Origin: Caryophanales bacterium UBA7278 | GTDB taxonomy: Bacteria; Bacillota_I; Bacilli_A; RFN20; CAG-826 | DNA: 64,000 nt | Reading direction: 5' to 3' | NCBI GenBank assembly: GCA_002472275.1 | Contig: DKRQ01000019.1 | Location: 163,504-227,503, forward strand | Shown here: positions 52,185 to 61,119 of the stretch, one piece after another | Layout: each line of letters opens with the position of its first letter | Numbering within the stretch: position 1 is the stretch's first letter | The notes under the pieces: generated by a model | Database searches by the model: none | What the model saw: the letters and a program-made list of their open reading frames with translations, nothing else | Told to the model about the DNA's origin: nothing | Made by a program: the position numbers and the translations under genes

Positions 52185-54158
52185 ATGAATCCTAAAAAGA
52201 TTGCATTGCTCGTTGCCGCTGGGTTGCTATTAGCTTCCTGCGGCGGCCAGCCCGCATCCTCTTCGGTCCCCTCCGTTGAGCCTAGCAGCGAGTCTTCGGT
52301 CGTCACCGAGAACGCCACTTATTCGGATGCGACCCCGAACACCCCCTATGGCAAACTCTCCGACTTCTCCGCGAAGTCCGGCGAGATCAAAGTAGGGGAG
52401 ACCCTTAAGTTCAAAGTGACCCCGTCCGAGGACTTCCTCATCGACAAGGTTTATGTGAACAAAAACGAGGTCCAAAAGGGCGCCGATGGCTTCTATTCCG
52501 CCGTCATGGCCAAGGGCAACAACCGCATCGAGGCCAAATATAAGGTCGACGCCAGTGTCAACTTTGTTGAGAAGTTCAAACTTAACATCGATGACGTCAC
52601 CTTCTTCCGTCTTTTCAACAAGAAGAACCTGATGGACTTCCGCGCCAAGGGCATCGAACTCATGAACCTTCCTCAAAATGAGGATGGCTTCCTCAACGTG
52701 GTTGATGGCGACACCACCCACTTCGAGACCTTCAACAAGCACTACACCGTCAAGGTCCGTTATCTAGGCATCGACACCCCCGAATCCACCTCGGAAATCG
52801 AGGAGTGGGGTAAATCCGCCTCCAATTACTCCAAAGACCTCTTCACCAACCGCGCGAAGTGGGTCATTCTCCAGTCCCAGGGCTGGGCTAGGGGCGACGA
52901 GGACAAAGCGGCTACCGTCGATGGCAACCAGCGCTCCCTCGCCTATGTGTGGTATTCCGAGAAGGACGAACCCACCAAAGAAGACTTTAAGTGCGTGAAC
53001 CTTGAGATGGTCTACCAAGGTTATTCCCAGGGCATCGGTTCCAAAGAGGACATGGGCGAAGATTACTACTATATGTTCGACAAAGCGGCTAAATCCGCCG
53101 AGGCGAACAAGCGCCACCAGTTCTCGGGCGAAGACGACCCCACCTACGACTACACCGTCGATAGGGGTGGAGCCCCACGCAGCCTCGAGCTCAAAGAGCT
53201 CTACGCCAAGCGCGACATCCAATACGATGCCGACCATAAGCACATCATCGGGGACAACAACATCTATACCGACGTCAAGACGCTGACCAAGATCACCGGC
53301 TACGTCACCCGCGTCATCGGCTATTCCTTCTATCTCCAGGACAAGCCTTCCTACGAGAGGGGACCCGATAGCAGTGCGCCCGAAGCCTATGGCATCTATG
53401 TCTTCTCGTTCTCGGAGCACCCGATCCACGTTGGCGACTATGTCTCCGTCGTCGGCGTTCTCTCCGTCTACTCCGGAACTTATCAGCTCCAAGGCGTCTC
53501 CTGGCACGACTTCAACCCCAACCCGAACCGTGACATGACGATCATCTCCCGCAACCACGAGATCAAACCGATCGAACTGACTGCGGCCGAGTTCAACGCC
53601 AAGCAATACGACCAGGTCCTCGTCAAGGTCACCGACGAGGTTACCTTCAAGGGCAAGGGCAGTGCCACCTTCGCCTCTCATTACGGCGGCATCCAGGAAG
53701 TCGACAAGAACAACGAAGCCTATCCGTTCTACTACTCCACCAACAAGATCGTCTTCTATGGCGACACCACGGGCGGAACCGAGGTCCGCTTCACCCAGGA
53801 TCAGGACGTCCTCCTCACCTATGGTGTGGAAAGCTCCTTGACCTACAAGTTCTACATCGGCGGCGAATCCTACTACTATCCTGGCTTTGCCGAATACGTG
53901 GCCAACAGCACCGCGATTGAGAACACGAAGAAGGGCAAATACGTCCACGAGGTCGAAAAGGAAGACGGCTCGACCGAAACCGTCACTGAAACGATTGACG
54001 CTTCCCAACTTCTCTATCACAACTACTCCAAGAAGAAAGGCGTTGTCGCCGGCATCAGCCAGAAGTATGTTTCCACCTCCGGCTCGGTGAACACCGCCTG
54101 CTACCAGGTCACCATCGCCTCCCCGGCTGACGTGACCCTCCAGGAGGCTGCCGCATGA
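52185..54158 (+). CDS. Surface thermonuclease (SNase-like) lipoprotein with an OB-fold-like domain
   Basis: 657 residues. Lipobox LASC (Cys19), serine tether, then an SNase domain at ~168-310. The staphylococcal nuclease residues are kept: VVDGDTTHF (D174, D176), VRYLGIDTPE (R192, D197, E200) and DGNQRSLAYVW (R250). Residues ~350-440 (KTLTKITGYVTRVIGYSFYL; VSVVGVLSVYSGTYQLQGV) look like the OB-fold found in YhcR-type nucleases. A GGAGG site lies before ATG. In Mycoplasma (MG186-MG189; MPN133-MPN136) a nuclease lipoprotein likewise sits beside a UgpC-like ATPase and two permeases, so digestion coupled to import is likely. Confidence 0.82.
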   Translation: MNPKKIALLVAAGLLLASCGGQPASSSVPSVEPSSESSVVTENATYSDATPNTPYGKLSDFSAKSGEIKVGETLKFKVTPSEDFLIDKVYVNKNEVQKGADGFYSAVMAKGNNRIEAKYKVDASVNFVEKFKLNIDDVTFFRLFNKKNLMDFRAKGIELMNLPQNEDGFLNVVDGDTTHFETFNKHYTVKVRYLGIDTPESTSEIEEWGKSASNYSKDLFTNRAKWVILQSQGWARGDEDKAATVDGNQRSLAYVWYSEKDEPTKEDFKCVNLEMVYQGYSQGIGSKEDMGEDYYYMFDKAAKSAEANKRHQFSGEDDPTYDYTVDRGGAPRSLELKELYAKRDIQYDADHKHIIGDNNIYTDVKTLTKITGYVTRVIGYSFYLQDKPSYERGPDSSAPEAYGIYVFSFSEHPIHVGDYVSVVGVLSVYSGTYQLQGVSWHDFNPNPNRDMTIISRNHEIKPIELTAAEFNAKQYDQVLVKVTDEVTFKGKGSATFASHYGGIQEVDKNNEAYPFYYSTNKIVFYGDTTGGTEVRFTQDQDVLLTYGVESSLTYKFYIGGESYYYPGFAEYVANSTAIENTKKGKYVHEVEKEDGSTETVTETIDASQLLYHNYSKKKGVVAGISQKYVSTSGSVNTACYQVTIASPADVTLQEAAA

Positions 54159-54595
54159 GCGAAGAAAAAAAGAATCCTCGCTTCTGCAAGCACTGCCACC
54201 GTTTGGAATGGAAAAGCGAGCAGGAATGCTCCGTTTGCCATGGCGAGCTTCAGGAAAACGAGACGACCTACGAGGAAATCTCCCATTATTCCAGGGAAGC
54301 CCATAACCATGACATCGATGGCTTCAACCGCAAGGAGAACGCTCTTTGCTTCGTGGTCATCGGGTCCATCTCCCTCATCATCGGCTTGCTCTTCATCTTC
54401 CTCTCTTTGAAGAAGAAGGCGAATAAGATCGATGGCGTGAACTTTGGTTCCTTCGCCTTCGTCATCTGCATCGTCGGCATCGCCGCAGGCCTTACCCTCC
54501 TTACCATCGGTATCGTCAGGCTCATCAAAGCCCTGAAGATCCGCCGCCAGGCTAGGGAAGATATCGCCTTCCTTGAAGCCTTGCGCGACAAATAA
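54155..54595 (+). CDS. Small zinc-ribbon membrane protein
   Basis: This 146-residue protein has an N-terminal zinc ribbon (CKHCHR at ~11-16, CSVCH at ~29-33), then two membrane helices (~65-86, VVIGSISLIIGLLFIFLSL; ~98-125, FAFVICIVGIAAGLTLLTIG) and a basic tail. It overlaps the nuclease gene by 4 bp, so it is the last member of the importer operon; function unknown. Confidence 0.65.
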   Translation: MSEEKKNPRFCKHCHRLEWKSEQECSVCHGELQENETTYEEISHYSREAHNHDIDGFNRKENALCFVVIGSISLIIGLLFIFLSLKKKANKIDGVNFGSFAFVICIVGIAAGLTLLTIGIVRLIKALKIRRQAREDIAFLEALRDK

Positions 54596-54613
54596 GCCGC
54601 AAACCATTCGACC

Positions 54614-54639
54614 AAAAGCCCCTTCAGGGGCTTTTCTTG
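54614..54639 (+). terminator. Terminator of the importer/nuclease operon
   Basis: AAAAGCCCC, a TTCA loop and GGGGCTTTT pair, followed by CTTG. Confidence 0.85.
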
Positions 54640-54785
54640 TAGTGGTAGTGGTGAATTGATTTAACGCTGTAGCGCGTGCTACAAAGTCAAATCGAGAAAA
54701 GAGCGTTTTCCTTCAAGCGGAATTCCGTTGTTATCGCTTTCATTGGCAATAATTGACAACCTCTTTTCCTCATGGCTCTCATTTC

Positions 54786-54814
54786 TTGAAGTGAGCCCTT
54801 AGGGCTAGTAAAAT
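54786..54814 (+). promoter_or_regulatory. Promoter with spacer palindrome for the OB/Ig lipoprotein
   Basis: TTGAAG (54786-54791), 17 nt, TAAAAT (54809-54814). The spacer holds AGCCCT-T-AGGGCT (54794-54806), a possible operator. A weak ribosome site (AAGGAGAG) follows. Confidence 0.6.
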
Positions 54815-54846
54815 TGGAACGTTATAAGGAGAGTTAATAAAGCTCT

Positions 54847-57447
54847 ATGAAAAAACACATTCTTCTGACACTCGCCGCGGCTGGACTATTTTTAGCTGCT
54901 TGCGGTGAGCAACCCGCTCAGTCGTCGTCTCCTACCCCGACGCCCTCTAGCGAGTCCTCCGTCACTCCGACCTCTTCGTCGGATTCCTCGGCTGCCTCTT
55001 CGGATTCTTCCGCAGCCTCTTCGGATTCCTCCGCAGTCTCTTCGGATTCTTCCGCCGCGTCCTCAGACAGCTCCTCTTCTGCCGACCCCGTCGTCATCAA
55101 CACCGTGGAAGTCGTCATTGCCGATGGCTCTGCCACCTGCCATATCGGCGACGTCCTCCTCGTCCAGGCCAAGGTCAATGGCGCGACGAGCAGCGCGGTC
55201 ACCTGGTCTTCCTCCGACCCCGAGAAGGCGACCGTTACTGCCGCCGGCGCCGTCACCATCAAAGCCCTAGGCAAGGTCAAGATCATTGCCACCTCCACGG
55301 TTGACACCACCAAGAAGGGCGAAGTCGAACTCGATGTCGTCGAGACCGCTCCGACCCCGATCAAAGATGTTAAGAAGGACAAAACCGTCAAGGTTCTTGC
55401 CAAAGTTACCGCTTATTGCGCTAAAGAATACGTCTACATTGACGATGGCACCGGCGCCGCGGCCATCTACTTCGGCAAAGGCACCGCTGTCCCCGCGGAA
55501 TACGCTTCCAAAGTTGGCAGCGTCATCCAGGTCGAGGGCAAAGCCACCGAATACTATGGCCAGATTCAGTTCTATGCCTCTGGCGATGGTGCCGCCACCA
55601 TCACCTGGCCGACTGGCAAGACCGTCCAGAGCACCACGATGGATAACCCGACGGAAGTCACTGCTGCCACGATTGCCGATTATCTACCCGAAGGCTCCAA
55701 AGCCATCGGCAACGCGGTCGCCGTTACCTTCACTGCTCCCGCGATTCAGTCTGGCACTTATGTCAACTGGAAACTTGGTGATTCCCTTATCAGCTATAAA
55801 TCTAAGAACTCTGCGCTCCCGAGTCTGACCGCTGGCTACAATTATCAGGTCAAGGGATACCTAACTTCGTACAATAGTTCCAGCAACTATTTCCCGCTCA
55901 TCGGTGTTGAAGTCACTAAGAAAGACGCCGTTGTCCTCACCGGTATCTCCTTCGCGGAAGAATCCGCAGACATCGATCAGCACGAATTCATTAAGCTCGA
56001 GCCTATCGCCATTCCTGATGGCGCCCAAATCGGCGAACTTCAGTGGAGCAGTTCCGCCCCAGCGGTTGCTACCGTTGATGCTAACGGCACGGTGCAAGGC
56101 CTCACTCAAGGCTCCGCCGTTATCACCGCGACCCTGAAGAGCGATGCCAACATCAAAGCCACCATTACCATCAACGTTTCTGATAAGGAAGTCGTTGAGA
56201 CATACACTCCGCTAAAAGACTTGGCGGACAAAACCGCTTATAAAGTCCGTGGCGTTATTACCGCCAAGACCAAAGACTATGTCTATATCGATGATGGTAC
56301 TGACGTTGCCGCCATCAAAGCCTCCGGTGACGAATATGTCATCGGCAAGGAAATGGTCATCGATGGCACCACGAGTTTCTACTATGGCGAAAAGCAGTTC
56401 GCCGATGGTTCTCTTGCGACCATTAGGGATGACGCCAAGATCACTGAAGTCACCCTCACCAACCCCCTCACGCTGACTGCCGAGAACATCGTTGCTCAAA
56501 AGGATAAGGGCAACATCTCCTCGCAGGCCGTCACCTTTACCGCTGACGCCGCCAAGTCCGGAGACTACGTCAACTGGAAAATCGGCGATTTGTTCCTTAG
56601 CTATGCCAGCAAGCCGGCCGATATGCCGAGCCTCGTCGAAGGCGCCAATTACACCGTCACCGGCTACATTAGGTCCTACAACAGCTCCAGCAAGTACTTC
56701 GGCATCGTCGCCGTCACCGTTGAGAGGAACTACGCTACCCTTGAAGGGCTGACCATCTCTGATACGGCCCCGACCATTAAAGTTGGCGACACGAAAGCCC
56801 TCTCCGTGACCCCGACCCCGGCCACTGCTGACGGCACAGTCACCTGGGCCTCCGCCGATCCCGAGAAGGTCAGCGTCTCTAAAACTGGTGTCATCACCGG
56901 CATCGCCGTGACGACCAGCCCTGTCGCCATCACTGCGACCTCGACCGTCGATCCTACCAAGACCGCCGTTGCCAACGTTACGGTCGAAGCTGCCCCCGAA
57001 GGAGAAGTCACCGTCACGAAGACCCCGACCCAATTGGCGACCGAAAACAGCTGGGCGAACGGCGATGTCGTCACCTCAGTCACCATTGGTAAAGTTGATT
57101 TCGCTTTCTCTTTCACCAACTCGAACAAGTCGAAGTATTACACCAATGCCTCTCAGACCAAGCCTGAGGGCGATGGAATCGGCCAACTTCGTTGCTACTT
57201 GGGCCAAGGCGATGATAAGAGCGGCACCATCACCGTTACTGCCCAAGAGGGATATGTGATTAAGTCCATTACGTTCTCTTACATTTGGAACAAGAATCAC
57301 GGAATCTTCCCACTCGCTAGTGGCACGGCTGACACGGTTAATGCGACCAGCAAAACCTACACAGTCACCAACAATATTGAGACCAAGGCTGAGAACGAGC
57401 AGTTCAAAATCACCGGCATCACCGTTGTTTACGACAAGGCCGCCTAA
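54847..57447 (+). CDS. Surface lipoprotein with two OB-fold-like and several Ig-like domains
   Basis: 866 residues. Lipobox LAAC (Cys19), then a serine-rich tether built of five SSDSSAA-type heptads. Next come Ig-like BIG2 domains (~82-170; ~365-450; ~630-720) alternating with two similar OB-fold-like modules (~175-350 and ~455-630; AYCAKEYVYIDDGTGAAAIY and VITAKTKDYVYIDDGTDVAA). The C-terminal ~140 residues are a separate beta domain. Similar OB modules are seen in secreted nucleases, so nucleic-acid or sugar binding near the nuclease lipoprotein is plausible. No catalytic motif recognised. Confidence 0.6.
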   Translation: MKKHILLTLAAAGLFLAACGEQPAQSSSPTPTPSSESSVTPTSSSDSSAASSDSSAASSDSSAVSSDSSAASSDSSSSADPVVINTVEVVIADGSATCHIGDVLLVQAKVNGATSSAVTWSSSDPEKATVTAAGAVTIKALGKVKIIATSTVDTTKKGEVELDVVETAPTPIKDVKKDKTVKVLAKVTAYCAKEYVYIDDGTGAAAIYFGKGTAVPAEYASKVGSVIQVEGKATEYYGQIQFYASGDGAATITWPTGKTVQSTTMDNPTEVTAATIADYLPEGSKAIGNAVAVTFTAPAIQSGTYVNWKLGDSLISYKSKNSALPSLTAGYNYQVKGYLTSYNSSSNYFPLIGVEVTKKDAVVLTGISFAEESADIDQHEFIKLEPIAIPDGAQIGELQWSSSAPAVATVDANGTVQGLTQGSAVITATLKSDANIKATITINVSDKEVVETYTPLKDLADKTAYKVRGVITAKTKDYVYIDDGTDVAAIKASGDEYVIGKEMVIDGTTSFYYGEKQFADGSLATIRDDAKITEVTLTNPLTLTAENIVAQKDKGNISSQAVTFTADAAKSGDYVNWKIGDLFLSYASKPADMPSLVEGANYTVTGYIRSYNSSSKYFGIVAVTVERNYATLEGLTISDTAPTIKVGDTKALSVTPTPATADGTVTWASADPEKVSVSKTGVITGIAVTTSPVAITATSTVDPTKTAVANVTVEAAPEGEVTVTKTPTQLATENSWANGDVVTSVTIGKVDFAFSFTNSNKSKYYTNASQTKPEGDGIGQLRCYLGQGDDKSGTITVTAQEGYVIKSITFSYIWNKNHGIFPLASGTADTVNATSKTYTVTNNIETKAENEQFKITGITVVYDKAA
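54975..55071 (+). repeat. 21-bp tandem repeats in the lipoprotein tether
   Basis: Five imperfect 21-bp units of the form TCTTCGGATTCTTCCGCAGCC encode the Ser/Asp/Ala heptads. The high DNA identity among units allows slippage and length variation of the tether. Confidence 0.7.
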
Positions 57448-57473
57448 GCAGTTGCACTAACCAAACTGCGAAT

Positions 57474-57502
57474 AGCCCGATCGAAAGGTCGGGCTTTCTT
57501 TT
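57474..57502 (+). terminator. Terminator of the OB/Ig lipoprotein gene
   Basis: AGCCCGA, an 8-nt loop and TCGGGCT pair, followed by TTCTTTT. Confidence 0.8.
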
Positions 57503-57541
57503 GCAAAAAGGACCCTTGAAGCACAAGAATCCTTGATTCAA

Positions 57542-59149
57542 TCAAAGACTTCCAAACCCCGGAGAGGAGTTCAGGAAGTCGGACGCGGTGACCGCGCCTC
57601 CTAGATCGTTCTTAACGTAGTCGAAAGTAATGTCGAAAGGGAAATCTTCGTAATCTGCGACGATTTTGCTATCGAAATTGGTATTTAGCGAAGAGAAATA
57701 GTTATAGATTTTGCTCTCGTTTTGGTGATAGAGGACATAGTCGATGCAAGCGACCGTATAAAGGTCATTGCTATTATTGATTTGGTTGCTCCCGTGGTAG
57801 CAACTCATGCCGGAATAACTGGCTTGCTTCCAAATCTCGCTGCCCTTGACCTTGGCGATGACTATCTTGTTCATGAAAGGGGTGGCTTTGTAGATGTCAT
57901 GGTAAGTGATGGTTCCCCTTAGATTCGCTCTTTGCCCGTTTTCAATCGCACAGACCACTTCGGGGTGGAGAGCGTGATATTTCTCATAAATCGCCTTTAC
58001 CCCTAGATTGGAAACCCCTTCTTTGGCATACAGGGTACCATCAACGGTCCCGGCCACTCTTGCGGCCTTTGCCTTGAAAGCCGGGTCTTCGATATAGGAA
58101 TCGCGGATAGCGGCGATTTCGGGATCTTCTTCCCAGGCACTATCCGACTGGATGATGCCATGCTCAGTGCAAACCGCGGTTCCATCGGTGATGGTGATTT
58201 TGAAATGGGAAATGGCCTCGCCATTGCAATAGCTTTGCACGAAGGGGACGCCGAAGACGACTTCGTCATTGAGGGTGTGCTTATGGCCGCAGAAAACGCC
58301 ATCGAAATAGGCTTTGTCCGCAACGCCTGTGTAGCAAGCGTTCATGTCATCGTGAATCACATATATGACTAGGTTGCACCCTTCTTCTTCCCTCAATCGC
58401 TTAGCTTCCGCTTTTGCTAGGGGGGTTGGATTTTTGAAATCAATGTCTTGGACATAGGGGGAACTGATGGATGTGGTTTGGCCATATCCGATCATGCCGA
58501 CAACGCCGATTTTGTTGCCGCCCCTTTGTAAAATCGTGGAAGTCTTGATTGCCTGATTCCAAGGGATATCCGTGTCGTGTTTGACGATATTTCCGCCTAA
58601 AACCGGGAAGTCGGCTCTATTGATGTTGTCCAGCAGTTTCTGCTGCCCGTAATCGAATTCGTGGTTGCCTACGGTCATCGCGTCGAAGCCGGTTTCGTTC
58701 ATGGCCTCCATGATGAGCTTCCCGTAGTTGGAATTGCTTTCTAAGGAGCCTTGGAACATGTCGCCGGCGGAAAGGATGATGTTGTGTTCGGGATCAGCCG
58801 CTTTCAGGGCTTTGAGCTTACCGAAATATTTAGCGATGCCGGCTTCGTAATAGGAACCAGATCCCTGTTCCACGATGGAGCCATGGAAATCGTTGATGCA
58901 ATAGAAATCATATGTGCCGTCTTTTGAGGGCGGTTTGCTCGTGGAAGACGCACTGCTTGAAGCGCTGGAGGAGGAAGCCTCACTGGAACTGGAACTTTGT
59001 TCCGAAGAAGAAGTGGGGGTGGAGGAAGACTCTTCCTTTGAGGAGTCCGCCGAGGAAGCGCTGGAACTAGAAGAGGGGGCGGGTTCGCCGCCACAGGCAA
59101 GCAAAAGGAACGAGAGCGAACTTAGGGTCAGCAAGGCTTTCCTTTTCAT
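57542..59149 (-). CDS. Surface 5'-nucleotidase/metallophosphatase lipoprotein (UshA-like)
   Basis: 535 residues. Lipobox LLAC (Cys19), long serine tether (~24-75), then a calcineurin-type metallophosphatase domain with metal motifs INDFHGS (~85-91), SAGDMFQGS (D130) and GNHEFDYG (162-168). A 5'-nucleotidase C-terminal domain follows (~380-520; NLRGTITYHDIYKATPF). It dephosphorylates nucleotides to nucleosides outside the cell. Next to the surface nuclease and importer, it completes a nucleic-acid degradation route. The start has the -10 box TAAAAT 7 nt upstream, with GAGG inside the gap. Confidence 0.85.
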   Translation of the reverse strand: MKRKALLTLSSLSFLLLACGGEPAPSSSSSASSADSSKEESSSTPTSSSEQSSSSSEASSSSASSSASSTSKPPSKDGTYDFYCINDFHGSIVEQGSGSYYEAGIAKYFGKLKALKAADPEHNIILSAGDMFQGSLESNSNYGKLIMEAMNETGFDAMTVGNHEFDYGQQKLLDNINRADFPVLGGNIVKHDTDIPWNQAIKTSTILQRGGNKIGVVGMIGYGQTTSISSPYVQDIDFKNPTPLAKAEAKRLREEEGCNLVIYVIHDDMNACYTGVADKAYFDGVFCGHKHTLNDEVVFGVPFVQSYCNGEAISHFKITITDGTAVCTEHGIIQSDSAWEEDPEIAAIRDSYIEDPAFKAKAARVAGTVDGTLYAKEGVSNLGVKAIYEKYHALHPEVVCAIENGQRANLRGTITYHDIYKATPFMNKIVIAKVKGSEIWKQASYSGMSCYHGSNQINNSNDLYTVACIDYVLYHQNESKIYNYFSSLNTNFDSKIVADYEDFPFDITFDYVKNDLGGAVTASDFLNSSPGFGSL

Positions 59150-59156
59150 CGCCTCT

Positions 59157-59162
59157 ATTTTA
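59157..59162 (-). promoter_or_regulatory. Probable -10 box of the 5'-nucleotidase gene
   Basis: On the minus strand TAAAAT is followed by AGAGGCG and ATG 59149, again a near-leaderless arrangement. Confidence 0.45.
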
Positions 59163-59222
59163 TCCGCGCAACGAAAGCAAAACGATACGCAGTTGAGGGC
59201 CCCTTTTACATAGGCTTATTTT

Positions 59223-59252
59223 TTGCTTGAAGAGAGTTCCCATCCGTATTAA
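59223..59252 (+). promoter_or_regulatory. Promoter of tRNA-Lys
   Basis: TTGCTT (59223-59228), 18 nt, TATTAA (59247-59252), about 25 nt before the mature tRNA. Confidence 0.55.
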
Positions 59253-59277
59253 GATTTTCAAGCGCGAAAGCGCCTAT

Positions 59278-59353
<76 letters not shown>

Positions 59354-59367
59354 GAAGCAGATGAATG

Positions 59368-59395
59368 AGGATAGGGAAACCTATCCTTTTTCTTT
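59368..59395 (+). terminator. Terminator after tRNA-Lys
   Basis: AGGATAGG, a GAAA loop and CCTATCCT pair perfectly, followed by TTTTCTTT. Confidence 0.85.
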
Positions 59396-59457
59396 GAGAT
59401 GCTATAGCCGAAAAAGATACAAAATATGCTAGAATATTACTACGAAAGGAGAATACC

Positions 59458-59721
59458 ATGACCATTTTGCCCTCAGCTGAAATTAGACAAAGATACAATG
59501 AGGTCGCCGAAATCTGCAAAACCACCAAAGAACCCGTCTATCTAACTAGGAATGGACAAGGGGATCTTGTCGTGATGGATATAGAAACGTTCGAGAGGAT
59601 GAAGCAAGAAATCGCCCTTAAGGAGATGGTTCTCCAAGCCCACGCCGCCTATCTTTCCGGCGCGAAAACCCATTCTCTGGAAGAGACCTTCGCCATGATC
59701 GATGAGGCAGTAAAAGGATAA
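59458..59721 (+). CDS. Phd/YefM (RelB-type) antitoxin
   Basis: This 87-residue protein has the Phd/YefM pattern: SAEIRQRYNEVAEICKTTKE, PVYLTRNGQGDLVVMDIETF and a helical C-terminus (LEETFAMIDEAVKG) that should cover the toxin. GGAG stands 7 nt before ATG. It is followed after 3 bp by a RelE/ParE-type gene, the usual antitoxin-first order. Confidence 0.85.
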   Translation: MTILPSAEIRQRYNEVAEICKTTKEPVYLTRNGQGDLVVMDIETFERMKQEIALKEMVLQAHAAYLSGAKTHSLEETFAMIDEAVKG

Positions 59722-59724
59722 ATC

Positions 59725-60033
59725 ATGGCGGACCATTATCAGATAGTCGTTACCGACATCGCTTTTTCCGACATTCAGCAAGCGTTGTTTTTCCTTGCCC
59801 GCGTTTCTCCCGAAGCCGCGAAAAGACTTGGGGCAACGGTCAAAAACGCAATCAGTTCTTTGCAGGATTTCCCTTTCCGATTCGAAGAGATAGACATGCC
59901 TGGGAAAACCGGCTTTTCTTTCCGAAAGGCGGTCATAGAGGGCCGCTACTTGCTCATTTACGCGATCAAAGGCACGACCGTGGTCATTGAGCGCCTTATC
60001 GATGCCCGCCAAGGCTTGGCAGCGCTTCTATAA
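59725..60033 (+). CDS. RelE/ParE-family toxin
   Basis: This 102-residue protein has the RelE/ParE fold pattern: YQIVVTDIAFSDIQQALFFL, then FPFRFEE, a strand GRYLLIYAIKGTTVVIERLI and DARQG at the end. It is thought to act either as a ribosome-dependent mRNA endonuclease (RelE) or a gyrase poison (ParE); the sequence does not decide. Directly follows the antitoxin gene. Confidence 0.82.
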   Translation: MADHYQIVVTDIAFSDIQQALFFLARVSPEAAKRLGATVKNAISSLQDFPFRFEEIDMPGKTGFSFRKAVIEGRYLLIYAIKGTTVVIERLIDARQGLAALL

Positions 60034-60145
60034 TCTACTTAATGCCTATAAGAGGGGTTCACGCCTCTTTTTTTGTCCTTGATGCGCCGCCTGAAGGGCG
60101 AAGAGAGCTACGGATGAACCCGCTGCAATTTCCAATTCGCCTGTT

Positions 60146-60197
60146 ACTTCGTGAAAAGTGCTTGTTTTAGCGAAAAACACTTCGTGAAAAGTGCTTG
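60146..60197. repeat. Two 19-bp direct repeats, each an inverted repeat, upstream of the MNT gene
   Basis: ACTTCGTGAAAAGTGCTTG at 60146-60164 and 60179-60197 (33 bp apart). Each contains an ACTT/AAGT inverted pair (CACTT/AAGTG in the second copy). They lie ~85 bp upstream of the MNT/HEPN pair and could be an operator. Confidence 0.6.
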
Positions 60198-60282
60198 CTG
60201 CTTTTTACTTTGCTCGATTTTATCGATATATTTTCTTTTATCTTTTTAAACATATGATAGCATATGTATAGGAGACCAATGG

Positions 60283-60738
60283 ATGCCGTTCAATCAAAGC
60301 GAATACATCAATAGTTACAACAAAAGAAACTACAAAATGATTCCTTTTCGCGTGCGGCTAGATGACGAGGATGTCATGAAAAAACTTTCCTCTGTGCCCA
60401 GCAAAAACAATTACATCCTTTCTTTGATTTATAATGACATCAATCCATCGGTCCTAACGATCAAGCAAATCAAGGATAGAATCCTCCCGATTCTAGCTAA
60501 GCACGGCATTAACGAAGTTTATCTATTCGGCTCATATGCCAGAGGCGAAGCAAAAAGCACAAGCGATGTGGATATCTATTGCAGCGCTGGTGACGTTAAA
60601 AGCTTCGTAGACCAAGGCTTTTTGGAAGAAGAACTTGAAAAGGCGCTAGGCAAAAGCGTCGATCTGCTGTTCATCGGGTCACGTATGGATGAGTATTTCA
60701 AAGCCCAACTAGACGGAGACAAGATAAGACTATGCTAA
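60283..60738 (+). CDS. MNT-type nucleotidyltransferase antitoxin with an N-terminal extension
   Basis: 151 residues. N-terminal ~50 residues (QSEYINSYNKRNYKMIPFRV) look like a small DNA-binding or Arc-like segment. The C-terminal ~95 residues are a minimal nucleotidyltransferase with GSYARGE (83-89) and SDVDI (94-98). In MNT/HEPN systems the MNT protein is an antitoxin that adenylylates the HEPN RNase. AGGAG precedes ATG. It overlaps the HEPN gene by 7 bp. Confidence 0.8.
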   Translation: MPFNQSEYINSYNKRNYKMIPFRVRLDDEDVMKKLSSVPSKNNYILSLIYNDINPSVLTIKQIKDRILPILAKHGINEVYLFGSYARGEAKSTSDVDIYCSAGDVKSFVDQGFLEEELEKALGKSVDLLFIGSRMDEYFKAQLDGDKIRLC

Positions 60739-61077
60739 GCGTAAGAGACAAAAGCCTTTTGCTAGGCATCATCAAACACTGCAGGAAAATCCTCGAAAAA
60801 ACAGAGAGTCTTCCTCGAGAAGCGTTCGACCAAGACGAAGACGTTGTTGAAATCGTTTTGTTTTAACATCATGCAAATCGGGGAGTTGGCCAAAGGCTTG
60901 AGCCCCGAATTCATCACGCGCTTCAACGATGTCCCATGGAAGCAAATCAAAGGGATGCGGGATAAAGTCGCCCACGGCTATGGCACCATCGACTTGGATA
61001 GGGTGTGGTCCACGGCCCAAGAAAACGTCGCCCCTTTGTTGAAATACTGCCAAAGCATCCTTGACGATGACCGTTAG
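60732..61077 (+). pseudogene. HEPN toxin gene, frameshifted at 60861-60867
   Basis: From ATG 60732 the HEPN frame runs through LLLGIIKHCRKILEKTESLP and EDVVEIVLF, then hits TAA at 60864. The protein continues in the +1 frame (NIMQIGELAKGLSPEF, then WKQIKGMRDKVAHGYG) to TAG 61075-61077. Dropping one T of TTTTAAC (60861-60867) restores a single HEPN protein of ~114 residues with the RNase motif R-x4-H (RDKVAH). The toxin is therefore either inactivated or, less likely, made by +1 frameshifting at TTT TAA C. Confidence 0.75.
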
Positions 61078-61119
61078 TGGCCATCATTAGCCTTTCTTTT
61101 CTCTCCTCGCTCCTTTATG

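Noticed and set aside
50660..52318. Long minus-strand reading frame (552 codons) opposite the solute-binding lipoprotein
   Set aside because: It mirrors a clear plus-strand gene with signal peptide and ribosome site. Its Gly/Val/Asp-rich product is typical of antisense shadows of GC-rich codons.
52764..54020. Minus-strand frame of 418 codons opposite the thermonuclease gene
   Set aside because: Antisense shadow; the plus strand has SNase catalytic residues and lipobox.
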